A DNA stretch of 24,281 bases from an uncultured Clostridia bacterium (GCA_948875265.1 CAQRYF010000021.1:1-24281); one strand, 5' to 3'. Positions 8,087 to 16,306 are shown, counted from the stretch's first letter. A program made the numbers and translations. Notes: generated from the sequence alone by a model not told the origin.

Positions 8087-9019
8087 CTATTCAGCTGTAT
8101 ATGTTTCTGTATCAACATCAACATATATACTATCAATTTTGTTATCCTTTCCATTAGGGAATACGAATGTATCTGATAAACTTCTATCTTGATATAAGTA
8201 TCCATCACCCTCAGTATGAGCCCCTGGATTAAAGTAATAAATACTTGAAATTTTAGGAACTGTTTTTACAGTTAATGGAGACGCAATTAAAACATTGATT
8301 TTATGAGATGTCCCTGCAACTGGTAAGAAACCATCTGTAAAATCAAACTTATCATAAAATCTTTCATCATCAATTACTTCTATTAATGTTACACCATCAA
8401 TATCAGTAATTCTTGATTCAATACCAAGTCCACCTTCCGCAATTTGTGTCATTTCTATTTTTCTAGTAAAGTCTGTTGATTGTTCTAATAAATCCATTAT
8501 TGTAGAACTTACGTAAGCTATTAAAGCTCCTTTTGCAACATATCTTCTTAATTTGCCAGCACTTAACATTTCTTTTAATTTTCCATATACATTTTCTTTT
8601 GTATATGTGCTAATAGCTGTTTCACTATGATATCCTTCTAATTTTTGAGCTTCTGTAGCAACTTTAGAGAAGAAATAAGCATCTGTTTCTGGTACTTGTT
8701 GTGTTTTGTGAAATACTTCAGAAATATTTTTTATAGAAGCTGTTTGGTTTGTTTCATCTACATCAATTTTATCAATTAAGAATGATATATCTCTATCATG
8801 AGTTAATGTAAATGGAACATCTTCTTGATTGTATTCTCCTTTATTCCATCCGCCTTTCCTACTATGTGCTTTATATCCTCCTGTGCTCATTTGTGTAAAA
8901 TGAAATGTTTTTGCATTTAACCATTTAACTGCTGTAGTTATGAATGGTGATGTTAAACTTTCTTGCTCCATAATTTCTAATAGGTCTGGAGACCATACCT
9001 CTGCATAATTTAATGCCAT
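8087..9019 (-). CDS. Major capsid protein, 310 aa
   Basis: Main head shell subunit, HK97-type fold expected. It begins MALNYAEVWSPDLLEIMEQE, contains the segment DRDISFLIDKIDVDETNQTA and a C-terminal INVLIASPLTVKTVPKI region, a pattern of capsid proteins in Clostridia and Bacilli siphophages. It follows the scaffold gene by 13 bases with AGGAGGT upstream of the start. About 310 residues is typical for this family when no delta domain is fused, consistent with the separate scaffold gene. Confidence 0.85.
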   Translation of the reverse strand: MALNYAEVWSPDLLEIMEQESLTSPFITTAVKWLNAKTFHFTQMSTGGYKAHSRKGGWNKGEYNQEDVPFTLTHDRDISFLIDKIDVDETNQTASIKNISEVFHKTQQVPETDAYFFSKVATEAQKLEGYHSETAISTYTKENVYGKLKEMLSAGKLRRYVAKGALIAYVSSTIMDLLEQSTDFTRKIEMTQIAEGGLGIESRITDIDGVTLIEVIDDERFYDKFDFTDGFLPVAGTSHKINVLIASPLTVKTVPKISSIYYFNPGAHTEGDGYLYQDRSLSDTFVFPNGKDNKIDSIYVDVDTETYTAE

Positions 9020-9032
9020 AATTAATTACCTC

Positions 9033-9647
9033 CTAAAATGAATTAAACCTGTTCCATCTCTTTGTGGCTACAGGTCTTTTTTGTGTTTGATTTGTATTTG
9101 AAGTACTTTCTGTTGCTCCAAACTTAAAACCTTTTTCTTGTTTTTCTTCTTCCTTTGCATTTTTTAGCTCTGGAAATTCTGCAATAACTGCATTAATTTC
9201 GTCTTCAAGTTTTTTAGAGTCTACGACTCCATTTTCTAAAACTTTTGACATATCAACCAATCTCGCTGCTCTTTCAACTTTTAGAACATCAACTCCTGCT
9301 TTGGCCATAGCAAGTGCTATTTTGTCTGTATAATCTGTTTGAACAGTTTCCTTTGGTTCTTCCTGTGTAATATTATCTTGCTTATTTTGAGTTTCTTGAA
9401 CTTGTTTAGAAGTTTCACCTTGTTCTGCTTTTTCAGCACCTTTGGCATACATTCTTCTGATAAATCCATCTAACTCATCTTGATTTTTGAAAACTATTGA
9501 ACCATCATGGCCTTTTTGAGCTACTTGTTTTTTAGTTTTCTCCCCCTCATTTTTATTTTCAGTTTTTTGCTCTTGTTTTTGGTTATCTTGAGCATTATCT
9601 GCTGTAGTTTGAGTATCTACATTATTTTGTTTTTTTTCGTCTTCCAT
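9033..9647 (-). CDS. Capsid scaffolding protein, 204 aa
   Basis: A highly charged, Gln/Glu/Lys-rich protein of low complexity immediately before the major capsid gene, the standard scaffold position. A long disordered N-terminus (residues 1-75) is followed by a helical region (110-170) and a C-terminus with GFKFGATEST and KRPVATKRWNRF, a basic tail like those by which scaffolds bind capsid subunits. A very strong site GGGGGAGG precedes the ATG. No protease is visible nearby, so scaffold may exit uncleaved. Confidence 0.75.
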   Translation of the reverse strand: MEDEKKQNNVDTQTTADNAQDNQKQEQKTENKNEGEKTKKQVAQKGHDGSIVFKNQDELDGFIRRMYAKGAEKAEQGETSKQVQETQNKQDNITQEEPKETVQTDYTDKIALAMAKAGVDVLKVERAARLVDMSKVLENGVVDSKKLEDEINAVIAEFPELKNAKEEEKQEKGFKFGATESTSNTNQTQKRPVATKRWNRFNSF

Positions 9648-9694
9648 ATTGGAACCTCCCCCGTTTAAAGTCCGTCGACTATAATTTTTGCAAT

Positions 9695-9717
9695 AAAAAA
9701 AGAGCCTTTAAAGCTCT
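9695..9717 (-). terminator. Hairpin plus T-run after the tRNA gene
   Basis: On the minus strand AGAGC and GCTCT form a stem (AT-rich 7-base interior), followed by T7. It lies between tRNA-Trp and the scaffold gene; late transcription must read through, or transcription restarts. Confidence 0.65.
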
Positions 9718-9728
9718 AATTCTAAAAA

Positions 9729-9802
9729 TGGCACAAGTTAATGGATTCGAACCATTACAAACAGTTTTGGAGACTGTTGTGCTACCATTACACTAAACTT
9801 GC
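9729..9802 (-). tRNA. tRNA-Trp (anticodon CCA), CCA end encoded
   Basis: A complete cloverleaf can be drawn on the minus strand: acceptor GCAAGTT/AACTTGT (one G-T pair), D-stem GTG/CAC, anticodon stem ACAGT/ACTGT with 7-base loop CTCCAAA (anticodon CCA), T-stem AATGG/CCATT with loop TTCGAAT, discriminator G73 and encoded CCA. G73 and the anticodon fit tryptophan, codon UGG. The D-arm resembles tRNA-Gly bodies. The loop is the normal seven bases, so this is not a quadruplet-reading suppressor and it does not read CGG. Phage tRNAs often match codons used heavily in structural genes; the tape measure here is Trp-rich. Confidence 0.9.
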
Positions 9803-9807
9803 GTATA

Positions 9808-9836
9808 AAAACCACTTACATTTCTGTAAGTGGTTA
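9808..9836 (-). terminator. Rho-independent terminator of the TM2 gene
   Basis: Perfect 10-bp stem AACCACTTAC/GTAAGTGGTT with 6-base loop followed by TTT on the minus strand, a few bases after the TM2 gene stop. Confidence 0.8.
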
Positions 9837-9846
9837 AAATTTATTA

Positions 9847-10215
9847 CTATACATAGTATGGATTTGGCTTAAATAGCAATGATATTATATCTATTATCCA
9901 ACCTATTCCAAACAGTCCACCTGTTAGCAAATATACAATTCCCATTCCTATTTTTCCTTCGTAAAATTTATGTCCACAAATTGTAAAAATACATAATAAT
10001 AATGATACCCATTTGTTTTTAGGTTTTCCAGTATATCCAACAGTTGTGTTTTTATTGACGTTTGTATTAGTATTTGTATTATTAATTACTATATTAGGAT
10101 TATCTGTCTTCATTTGTTCTATTTGTCGTCCACATTTAGTACATATGATTGCATCTTCTGGGATTTTTTCTCCACAATATTTGCAGAATTTGGTTTTTAC
10201 TTGTGTTTCTTCCAT
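9847..10215 (-). CDS. Zinc-ribbon plus TM2-domain membrane protein (moron), 122 aa
   Basis: The N-terminus has a zinc ribbon (FCKYCGEKIPEDAIICTKCG), then an Asn/Thr linker, then a TM2 domain: a first membrane segment (SLLLCIFTICGHKFYEGK) and a second (GGLFGIGWIIDIISLLF), ending in a short tail. This architecture is common in bacteria and in prophage accessory genes; its role is unknown. The gene interrupts the head module between the minor head protein and the scaffold, and has its own promoter candidate upstream and a terminator downstream, which is the definition of a moron. AAGGAG sits directly against the ATG at 10224, so the ATG at 10215 with 9-base spacing is the likely start. Confidence 0.8.
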   Translation of the reverse strand: MEETQVKTKFCKYCGEKIPEDAIICTKCGRQIEQMKTDNPNIVINNTNTNTNVNKNTTVGYTGKPKNKWVSLLLCIFTICGHKFYEGKIGMGIVYLLTGGLFGIGWIIDIISLLFKPNPYYV

Positions 10216-10249
10216 AATTGGCATCTCCTTTTATTATATTATTAATAAA

Positions 10250-10292
10250 AGTATAGCATTTTGCGATGTCAAATGTTGTCGAAACTTGTCGG
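10250..10292 (-). promoter_or_regulatory. Promoter and three-box operator candidate upstream of the TM2 gene
   Basis: Extended -10 TGCTATACT ends at 10250 on the minus strand. Upstream are three boxes spaced exactly 10 bp on the plus strand (TGTC at 10267, 10277, 10287): ATGTCAAATG, TTGTCGAAAC, TTGTCGGATT. The -35 would fall inside the boxes, as in a repressor-controlled promoter. Similar boxes occur at 16525-16543 and 16889-16921. Confidence 0.45.
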
Positions 10293-10301
10293 ATTAATAA
10301 A

Positions 10302-10448
10302 TTATTTATGTTTTTCTTGTTCTTCTATTTGTTTTATTAATTCATCTGCCCACTTTTTTTCCTCTTCTGTTACTTCTTCATATCCTACTACTTCTCCTCC
10401 AGGGTCTTGTGTCCACCTCTTATCTGTAAATAATCTTTTACTTTCCAT
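10302..10448 (-). CDS. Small acidic phage protein, 48 aa
   Basis: A 48-residue protein (MESKRLFTDKRWTQDPGGEV) rich in Glu and Lys. It overlaps the end of the minor head gene by 11 bases and has GGAGG 9 bases before its ATG inside that gene, so it is translated from the same late mRNA. I do not recognise the family. No Cys pairs or membrane segments. Confidence 0.6.
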   Translation of the reverse strand: MESKRLFTDKRWTQDPGGEVVGYEEVTEEEKKWADELIKQIEEQEKHK

Positions 10449-11937
10449 TTATTACTTCCTCCATAACAATATGATAAACTTCATTAATCTTTTTAACTTT
10501 ATTAATCTTAAAAGCTGTATTCCTTTTAAATAATATTTCCTGTTCTTCCTTATTGAATTGTCTTATATCTCTACCATTTTTAGATTTTATATGTAATTCT
10601 ACATTACTTTTATCATTATAACGCATTCCTACTGTTGTTGATGTATATGAACTATATTTTACTTTCTTGCCTTCTTGATGCATTCTTAAAAACTTTTTTA
10701 ATCTATCGTTATCAAGCATTATTGAACGAGTAACATTTCCTTCATATTTTGGAAATTTATTTAAAGCTTTATCTAAATCATTTATTATTGCTTCTTGCTG
10801 TTTCGTTAACTTTAATCCATCTCTTAATGTCTCATTTAATATGTAGCTTTCTGGACTAATATATTGATTTATTGCATATTGTTCTTCATTTGATAGCTCT
10901 ATTTTACTACTTTCTATTTGATTTTGCAATTCTTTAGCTTTATTTTGATAATTTGATACATTTTCAGGTAATAAACTTCCTAGTGCTAATCTTTCATATT
11001 GTTTTTGCCTTTGTTGTAAATACTGTGTATATTTATCATTTTCATTATGATTATGTTTTGCTTCTGTTACTTCTTCTGGTTCATCATTTGTTCCTTCATA
11101 ATATGTACTAGATCCATGATGACATCTGGGGTGGAATAAGCCTCCTTCTATAGCTGTACTAAGCATTGGATATTTTCCATCTTCTGCTTTTCCTCCAGAC
11201 CAAATATCGTCAATATATACTCTTCCTTCCCATGGAGTACATTTATCACAAGCACCACCATGTTTAGATATATATACTAATGGATTACCTAATTTCTTTC
11301 GCATTTCACCTTCGCCCATTAGGTTTGCTCTTTTATTTGCTGTTCTTATTGCCATATCGCAATAATCTGCTATATTATGTCTTGAACCATTTTTGTATTC
11401 AATACAATTAAATCCTCTTAATAAAAAGTCTTTTGTTGCCATATCTATTGCTTGTTTTACTGTTCCTGCTCCTGTGCTAGCATATACTTGAGCTTTGTAT
11501 ATTATTTGTCTATATTGGTCATTTGCCATTCTTAAAGTAGCATATTTAACATCGTTCATATCATTTTTAGTACTTTTTATTAAAGCATCTAATTTTCTAT
11601 GGTTTAATCCAAAAAAAGACCCACCTAACTGTGAATCTTCTTTTTTTATAAATCCTGCTTTTATAGCTTCTTTATTTGTCTTTGCAGCACCTTCTTTAAA
11701 CTGTTTTTTTATGTGCTTATATAAATATTTGTTCAATGGCTTTGTTTTTTTGTCAAATAGTTCTTTATTAGCTTCTCTATACTCTTGAAATTGTTTTAAT
11801 TTTAATGCTTGCCATTGTGGCCAATCAAATCCTTTTGCTTTTTCATCTTCTTTGTGACTCCACAATGTCCTTTTCATTCTTACAATTAAATCTTGTTCTA
11901 TTTCTTCCATTATAGATTTTATATCATATTCTTGCAT
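10438..11937 (-). CDS. Minor head protein (Mu F / minor capsid 2 type) fused to an ADP-ribosyltransferase domain, 499 aa
   Basis: Residues ~1-290 are the phage minor head protein: a helical part followed by the zinc-type end with GACDKCTPWEGRVYIDD and LFHPRCHHGSSTYY, typical of the Mu gpF/SPP1 gp7 superfamily injected or packaged with DNA. Residues ~360-495 look like an R-S-E class ADP-ribosyltransferase: Arg404 in VTRSIML, Ser/Thr motif SYTSTT (431-434), and E465-x-E467 in KEEQEILF, followed by a hydrophobic strand. Such fusions could modify host proteins such as RNA polymerase after entry, as T4 Alt does, but the substrate here is unknown. The start has AGGTGGTGG upstream. Follows the portal gene, the standard order. 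Confidence 0.83.
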   Translation of the reverse strand: MQEYDIKSIMEEIEQDLIVRMKRTLWSHKEDEKAKGFDWPQWQALKLKQFQEYREANKELFDKKTKPLNKYLYKHIKKQFKEGAAKTNKEAIKAGFIKKEDSQLGGSFFGLNHRKLDALIKSTKNDMNDVKYATLRMANDQYRQIIYKAQVYASTGAGTVKQAIDMATKDFLLRGFNCIEYKNGSRHNIADYCDMAIRTANKRANLMGEGEMRKKLGNPLVYISKHGGACDKCTPWEGRVYIDDIWSGGKAEDGKYPMLSTAIEGGLFHPRCHHGSSTYYEGTNDEPEEVTEAKHNHNENDKYTQYLQQRQKQYERLALGSLLPENVSNYQNKAKELQNQIESSKIELSNEEQYAINQYISPESYILNETLRDGLKLTKQQEAIINDLDKALNKFPKYEGNVTRSIMLDNDRLKKFLRMHQEGKKVKYSSYTSTTVGMRYNDKSNVELHIKSKNGRDIRQFNKEEQEILFKRNTAFKINKVKKINEVYHIVMEEVINGK

Positions 11938-11948
11938 TTAACCACCAC

Positions 11949-13407
11949 CTAAAATAATGATGGCTCAGGCTTTTCTATAATTCCTTGTTCTTCTTTTATT
12001 CTTTTTACTTCTTCTTCTTTTTCTTCTTCAGTTAGGCTATCTCCATACATTGTATCAACTGCTTTTTCGACACTCATTATATTTTGATTTGGTCTAGCCT
12101 TTGATACTGTTTCTACAGTTGCTTCAAACGAAGGATTAGCATATTCCTTAAAATCTACTGTTGCTTCATATTCTCCTGCAGTCTTATTTCTTGCTTTATC
12201 ATAAGCCATTAAAGCAATACATACTACTTTAGGAATAACTTTTTCTAAAACATCTAATACTTTTCCTCTTGTATATTGAGTTGCTTTTTCTTTTTCCCTC
12301 TGTGCGTCTGCATTATCTAGTTTTTTAACATCTATTCCTAATGTACTAGGACTTATTAAACCTTGCAAACACAAATCTAATGCTGTTATATAACTTTGCA
12401 ACATTCCTTCATAATCAAAATCGCTATTTTCTCTAGTTATTTGGCTTCCCTTATCCTCTTGTAAACTAGAACCAATCTTTGTAAACCTTCTATCAAAAGT
12501 ATTTGGTTTTAGATAGTTTCCATTCTCATCTTGTGGTAATAAGTCTTCTGGAATATATGTTTGAGTTTTATTATCTCTTATTGCATCTATCCATTGTGAC
12601 CAAACTTCATCAAAACTATCAAATGCGTCTATTTTCTTTTCAATTATACTTTGTCCTCTACCTTTGAATTTCTTTGATTTGTTGAACATCATAGGAACAG
12701 CCATCACGAATGTATTGTCTGTTATTTCTTTTAAATCTTTTGTCTCTTCTAAATCAGATAATTTGCATTCATTTTCGTTTTTATATAATTTATATGTTAT
12801 ACTTTTTTTATCATATCTTTCTTTTAATACATAAGTACAATCTTTTTTATCATAATAATTCTTGAATATTACTGCTGTTATTCTTCCTCTTGTTCGTTCA
12901 AATTCTACTTTACTACCACTATAAAATTCTATTATAGGATATTTACTTATTTCTGTATCATAACTTATTTTAAATGCCCCATCATGTTCTACAAATACAT
13001 CTATTATTGATTGTTTTATTATTTCTTTGAAATCATTGTCTTTTGCTATTTCTTCCCAGTCTTTTTGAGCTTTTTCATTCGTTGTAATTGTTACTTTGTT
13101 AAAACTATCTACGATTATATCTGCCAGCATGTCGATTATCATTGCTGGTAATCCTGTATGTATTTTTCTAAAATCTATTCCATTTGTACTTGTTGCTGCC
13201 CAAAATTTAGCATTACCCATCATATCATCAGTTTGCGTATAGTATTGATGTAATTCTGATGCGTCTCCCCTATACCATAATAGATTTCTAAAGCAGCTAC
13301 CTTCAAATGTATTTGTTTCTTGTATTGTTATTGAATTTCCGTGGTGATGGTTGTATATTTAACCAATTTCTTACTATATCCTTTAATTTATTGTTGACTG
13401 TTCCCAT
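11949..13407 (-). CDS. Portal protein, 485 aa after a +1 shift at CGG
   Basis: SPP1-gp6-like portal, the dodecameric DNA gate at one head vertex. The frame opens at ATG 13407 one base after the preceding stop, with AGAGGA five bases upstream. It runs 22 codons, meets CCA-CGG-AAA at 13341, and in frame 0 would stop after 34 aa. Skipping the C gives Pro-Gly and a continuous 485-residue protein (GNSITIQETNTFEG, then LLWYRGDASELHQYYTQTDD) that joins the long downstream frame. The WYRGD and YYTQ segments belong to the portal N-terminus, so initiation at an internal ATG (13223) would remove conserved sequence and has no good ribosome binding site. The downstream body and gene order (terminase, portal, minor head) fit. 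Confidence 0.9.
13339..13341 (-). other. In-phase CGG, +1 frameshift site (portal)
   Basis: Context CCA-CGG-AAA. Skipping C13341 gives GGA (Gly23) and connects a start with a strong ribosome binding site to the rest of the portal. Confidence 0.85.
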
Positions 13408-13408
13408 G

Positions 13409-13675
13409 TTATTCCTCTACTTTCTTATATCTTTCTTTAAATATTGCTCCTGGGCAAGCATGTATATAATTGTTTTCTTTTATGATGTAATCTCCTTGTC
13501 GTGCTGTTTCATAGCCTAGATATGTTCTTATTTTTACTTCTATAAATTCAGCACTATTAAAACTAATTTTTTCTATTTGTCTATTTTTTATAAACCAACT
13601 TGGAAAAATTAAATTTTTTTCAAGTTTAAAAGCTTCTACTTTTAATGTTTTTTTCTTATATATGTTATTATTCAT
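13409..13675 (-). CDS. Small phage protein between terminase and portal (GDYIIK family), 88 aa
   Basis: A family seen in many Firmicute and other phages: KKKTLKVEAFKLE at the start, then FPSWFIKNRQIEK, and the signature ARQGDYIIKENNYIHACPGA. No function is known. An ATG at 13693 would extend it by 6 residues into the terminase gene; neither start has a strong ribosome binding site, and 13675, just after the terminase stop, is chosen. The stop is one base from the portal start. Confidence 0.7.
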   Translation of the reverse strand: MNNNIYKKKTLKVEAFKLEKNLIFPSWFIKNRQIEKISFNSAEFIEVKIRTYLGYETARQGDYIIKENNYIHACPGAIFKERYKKVEE

Positions 13676-13676
13676 G

Positions 13677-15041
13677 CTATTCTTCACTTTCATCTTTAAT
13701 AATTTTTTTTATTACTTCCCAGTTACCAATTTTCTTTTTATAGGGTAGCCAAGCATATTGCCCACCATTTATGCTATGGTCGTTACCATCTTCTGGTTGA
13801 TTATTCTCGTCAAAACTATAAACTCCACATTCTTCTATATAATCTTTGCAAGTATCAACAACTAAAAAATCACCAGTTCCCAACCAACTTTCTTGTAGTT
13901 GAACCCTCGTGATTATTTTTGTTTTCTTCCAAGCATTTTCAAAATTATATATTAAATTGTTTTGCCTTTTAGCTTTTCTAGCTTCCATTATAGTCCCTTG
14001 GTCTGCATTATCTATGAAACATGTTCTTGCAAATCCCCATTCGTTCTTAAATTCTTCCATAAATTCTACAATCCATTGAACTACATCGGATGGAGCAAAT
14101 GGTATTGTTCTATCTTTATTATTGAATGTTCTTTCTTTTAATAGTACACATTTGCCATCTACTGTTATTCCTATTCCTTCAAGTGTTACTTTATCATGGC
14201 TTTCTTTTGAGTATGATGTATCACAACCAACAGAAAATATTTGAAATTTCATTTGCTTTGCTTCTTCTACTGTTATTATGTTTTTAGGTTGTAAATCAAA
14301 ACATAATCCTGTTGCTTTTCCTCTTAATCCTTGTATTTTGTTTTTGTATAATTTCGTTCCAATTGGTGCTACTGTTTTCTTTTTCTCTATTTCTGCATCT
14401 GTTAATCCTTTGTTGTCATAAAAAGTAAAAAACCAATATCGATAATTCTTTATTGGTTTTACTTTGTTTAATTCTTTCATAATTTCTGCTGGTACATCAT
14501 TAGCATATTTTTTGTATGGCCTTGCATGATTTATTACTTCATCATAAATTGGCAAATTAGGGTCATCTGGATTTAGTGTTATACATAAATAATTGTTTCT
14601 TGTTAGTATTTCTCTAATGAAATCTATATCTGCTATATTTCCTTCATCTATGTAAACACACCCATATTGACCACCTAAGGCATTTTCCCATTGATCCTTA
14701 TTTTTGTAACTTAATATATATATTATTTTATTTTCAAATTTTATATGAGAAAACTTATGGTCTTTATCCCCATTCCCGCAATATATAGCATTTTTGTGAA
14801 TATCTAATATTCCATTGTCTTGATTTATTATATTTTTTTCAGCAACACCCGTTGTTCTTGCTGCAATTATATGTTCTTTTTTATTAGACATAGAAACCAT
14901 TCTCATAAATTTTATTCCTGCTGCTATTGTTGTCTTTCCACTTGCTGTTGTTCCTTCCAATATATCAACATCTACATCGTCAGTTGTGTTACAAAAATCA
15001 ATATATTTAGGCGATAGTTCAAATATTATTTCTTCATTCAT
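13677..15041 (-). CDS. terL: Terminase large subunit, 454 aa
   Basis: DNA-packaging motor ATPase and nuclease. Walker A is EGTTASGKTT (about residues 29-38), Walker B is CVYIDE (D132, E133). The C-terminal nuclease part has VGCDTSYSKESHDK (first acidic residue), CFIDNADQGT and DGNDHSINGGQYAW, matching the PBSX/SPP1-like terminase family. A GTG start at 15056 is possible, but ATG 15041 with GAGGGG upstream is favoured; it overlaps the small subunit gene by 8 bases. The length is normal for the family. Confidence 0.92.
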   Translation of the reverse strand: MNEEIIFELSPKYIDFCNTTDDVDVDILEGTTASGKTTIAAGIKFMRMVSMSNKKEHIIAARTTGVAEKNIINQDNGILDIHKNAIYCGNGDKDHKFSHIKFENKIIYILSYKNKDQWENALGGQYGCVYIDEGNIADIDFIREILTRNNYLCITLNPDDPNLPIYDEVINHARPYKKYANDVPAEIMKELNKVKPIKNYRYWFFTFYDNKGLTDAEIEKKKTVAPIGTKLYKNKIQGLRGKATGLCFDLQPKNIITVEEAKQMKFQIFSVGCDTSYSKESHDKVTLEGIGITVDGKCVLLKERTFNNKDRTIPFAPSDVVQWIVEFMEEFKNEWGFARTCFIDNADQGTIMEARKAKRQNNLIYNFENAWKKTKIITRVQLQESWLGTGDFLVVDTCKDYIEECGVYSFDENNQPEDGNDHSINGGQYAWLPYKKKIGNWEVIKKIIKDESEE

Positions 15042-15396
15042 GAAGCCCCTCACCACCTAATTGTTTGCAAATATCTGCAAACTTTTTAGAAGGTTCAACT
15101 TCATTTTTTATTCTTTCAGTAGGTTTAAATCCTGCTCTGTCAAGAATATCTTTTACTGCTTGTATTCTTATATATTCATTGTTAGATTTTAATAATTTTT
15201 TTAACTCTTTTTGAGCTTCTACAGCAAGTGAGCTAAAATTTTCCTTTATATTTTTATCTATTTCATCTTTAAATTCCTTTTGCTTTTTCCATTCGCATAT
15301 TGTTTTTTCAGACACTTCAATTTCTTTAGCGATTTGCTTTTGAGTTTTATTAGTTGTAATCATTAAATTTATACACTTTTCCTGTTTTTCATTCAA
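15034..15396 (-). CDS. terS: Terminase small subunit, 120 aa
   Basis: DNA-recognition subunit of the packaging motor. An N-terminal helix-turn-helix is visible (KTQKQIAKEIEVSEKTICEW, residues ~17-36), then a helical oligomerisation region and a C-terminal tail (KFADICKQLGGEG) of the kind that binds the large subunit. The best start is TTG at 15396 with GGGGTGA seven bases upstream; the nearby ATG at 15392 is in another frame. It directly precedes terL with an overlap. Confidence 0.85.
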   Translation of the reverse strand: MNEKQEKCINLMITTNKTQKQIAKEIEVSEKTICEWKKQKEFKDEIDKNIKENFSSLAVEAQKELKKLLKSNNEYIRIQAVKDILDRAGFKPTERIKNEVEPSKKFADICKQLGGEGLHE

Positions 15397-15436
15397 TTTT
15401 AGTTCACCCCATTTCTAATTTACATTTATTTACCTT

Positions 15437-15556
15437 CTATTTTCTTTTAAATTGCTTTATTGTTGTATCAATTATTGCTATTAAAACAAAAAGAGTAATA
15501 GCTATTGCTAAAACTCCTATGCAACCTAGTATAATCCCTATAAATATATTCCACAT
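15437..15556 (-). CDS. Small single-pass membrane protein, 39 aa
   Basis: Reads MWNIFIGIILGCIGVLAIAI followed by a hydrophobic continuation and a basic C-terminus (IKQFKRK): one membrane helix with a cytoplasmic positive end. AGAGG lies nine bases upstream of the ATG. Located before the small terminase gene. Function unknown; such mini membrane proteins are common in phages but rarely studied. Confidence 0.6.
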   Translation of the reverse strand: MWNIFIGIILGCIGVLAIAITLFVLIAIIDTTIKQFKRK

Positions 15557-15560
15557 ATTT

Positions 15561-15932
15561 TTATACCTCTTTTCCTGTAATCGTATCTATTATCTTTACT
15601 TTTATATAAGCCTCCCAAGTATAATATGCTCCTATCCTTGATAGTCTCTCATTTTGAATATCAATTACTACTTTTTTCATTTCTGATTTAAGTAAACTGT
15701 TTACCTTCCTCATACTTTTTATTGATTCATTACATTCATATCCTTTTGAATTTAAATATTTTATAACTGCTTTATTTTTATACTCACTTACTTTTTTCTC
15801 TAAATTATCTATCCTTTTAGCTTTTATTAACATTTTTCTCTCCTTTGGCTTATACTCAAAACACTCATCATAATATTTACATTCACTGCATTTTCTTTTC
15901 ATGCATTCTGCATAATTAATCTTCTCTTTCAT
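15561..15932 (-). CDS. Cys-rich, coiled-coil phage protein, 123 aa
   Basis: The N-terminus holds four cysteines (CMKRKCSECKYYDEC), a likely zinc-binding cluster, followed by a predicted coiled coil (KAKRIDNLEKKVSEYKNKA) and a C-terminal beta-like WEAYIKVKIIDTITG. I do not recognise a named family. A GTG at 15941 is in frame, but ATG 15932 lies in the overlap with the previous Cys-rich gene; its ribosome binding site is weak, so translation may be coupled. Confidence 0.65.
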   Translation of the reverse strand: MKEKINYAECMKRKCSECKYYDECFEYKPKERKMLIKAKRIDNLEKKVSEYKNKAVIKYLNSKGYECNESIKSMRKVNSLLKSEMKKVVIDIQNERLSRIGAYYTWEAYIKVKIIDTITGKEV

Positions 15933-16062
15933 AATACTCACACTTTGTTCTTACTATATTTTCTATTGCTGATATTCTTATATTGCATAAATCTGTTTTT
16001 CTGTTTTTACAGTTTTTACAATTTTCTTGTATGTATTTTTGAAATCTTTCTTCATTCGTCAT
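15916..16062 (-). CDS. Small Cys-rich protein, 48 aa
   Basis: A 48-residue protein with C15-x2-C18 (CKNC), C26 and C41 (TKCEYYERED), likely a zinc knuckle, resembling small phage proteins with a terminal CxYYE motif. AGAGGT lies six bases before ATG 16062. It overlaps the next gene by 17 bases. It is the first gene after the switch region, so probably the first gene of the late transcript. Confidence 0.62.
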   Translation of the reverse strand: MTNEERFQKYIQENCKNCKNRKTDLCNIRISAIENIVRTKCEYYERED

Positions 16063-16216
16063 AAGATTACCTCTTTCTTATAAACACTATAAAAAGTAAA
16101 TTAGAACTCGCTAGGAAAGTTCTTTATTGTTTAACTAATATATTTCTAAAAAGTGGTGATTTGGCAAAACTACTCGCTTTTATATTATCAGTTACCTAGC
16201 ATACTGGTAATAACAT
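16063..16216. other. Structured intergenic stretch without a gene
   Basis: No frame with a ribosome binding site was found. It contains inverted repeats: AGAACT/AGTTCT around 16099-16122, TTACC/GGTAA around 16191-16210, and a GCTAGG/CCTAGC pair that could join the two. Could be the leader of the late mRNA or an untranslated RNA; nothing more can be said. Confidence 0.3.
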
Positions 16217-16247
16217 AAAAAAGAACCTATCTTTCGATAAGCTCTTT
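16217..16247 (-). terminator. Rho-independent terminator for minus-strand transcription
   Basis: On the minus strand AGAGCTTATC and GATAGGTTCT pair over 10 bp (two G-T) around a GAAA tetraloop, followed by T6. It stands between the late-promoter region and the first late gene, so it would end any antisense RNA across the toxin-like gene, or must be overcome for late expression. Confidence 0.75.
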
Positions 16248-16277
16248 GACATTTTTTTACATATTTTTTATTTTATA

Positions 16278-16306
16278 TTGATTATTCTTATAACTCATAG
16301 TATAAT
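16278..16306 (+). promoter_or_regulatory. Promoter of the toxin-like peptide gene
   Basis: -35 TTGATT (16278-16283), 17-bp spacer, -10 TATAAT (16301-16306), on the plus strand. The predicted 5' leader is about 45 bases. Confidence 0.7.

Noticed and set aside
9729..9802. The phage tRNA as a quadruplet or CGG-reading suppressor
   Set aside because: The anticodon loop is seven bases with CCA (Trp); nothing suggests reading of CGG or four bases.
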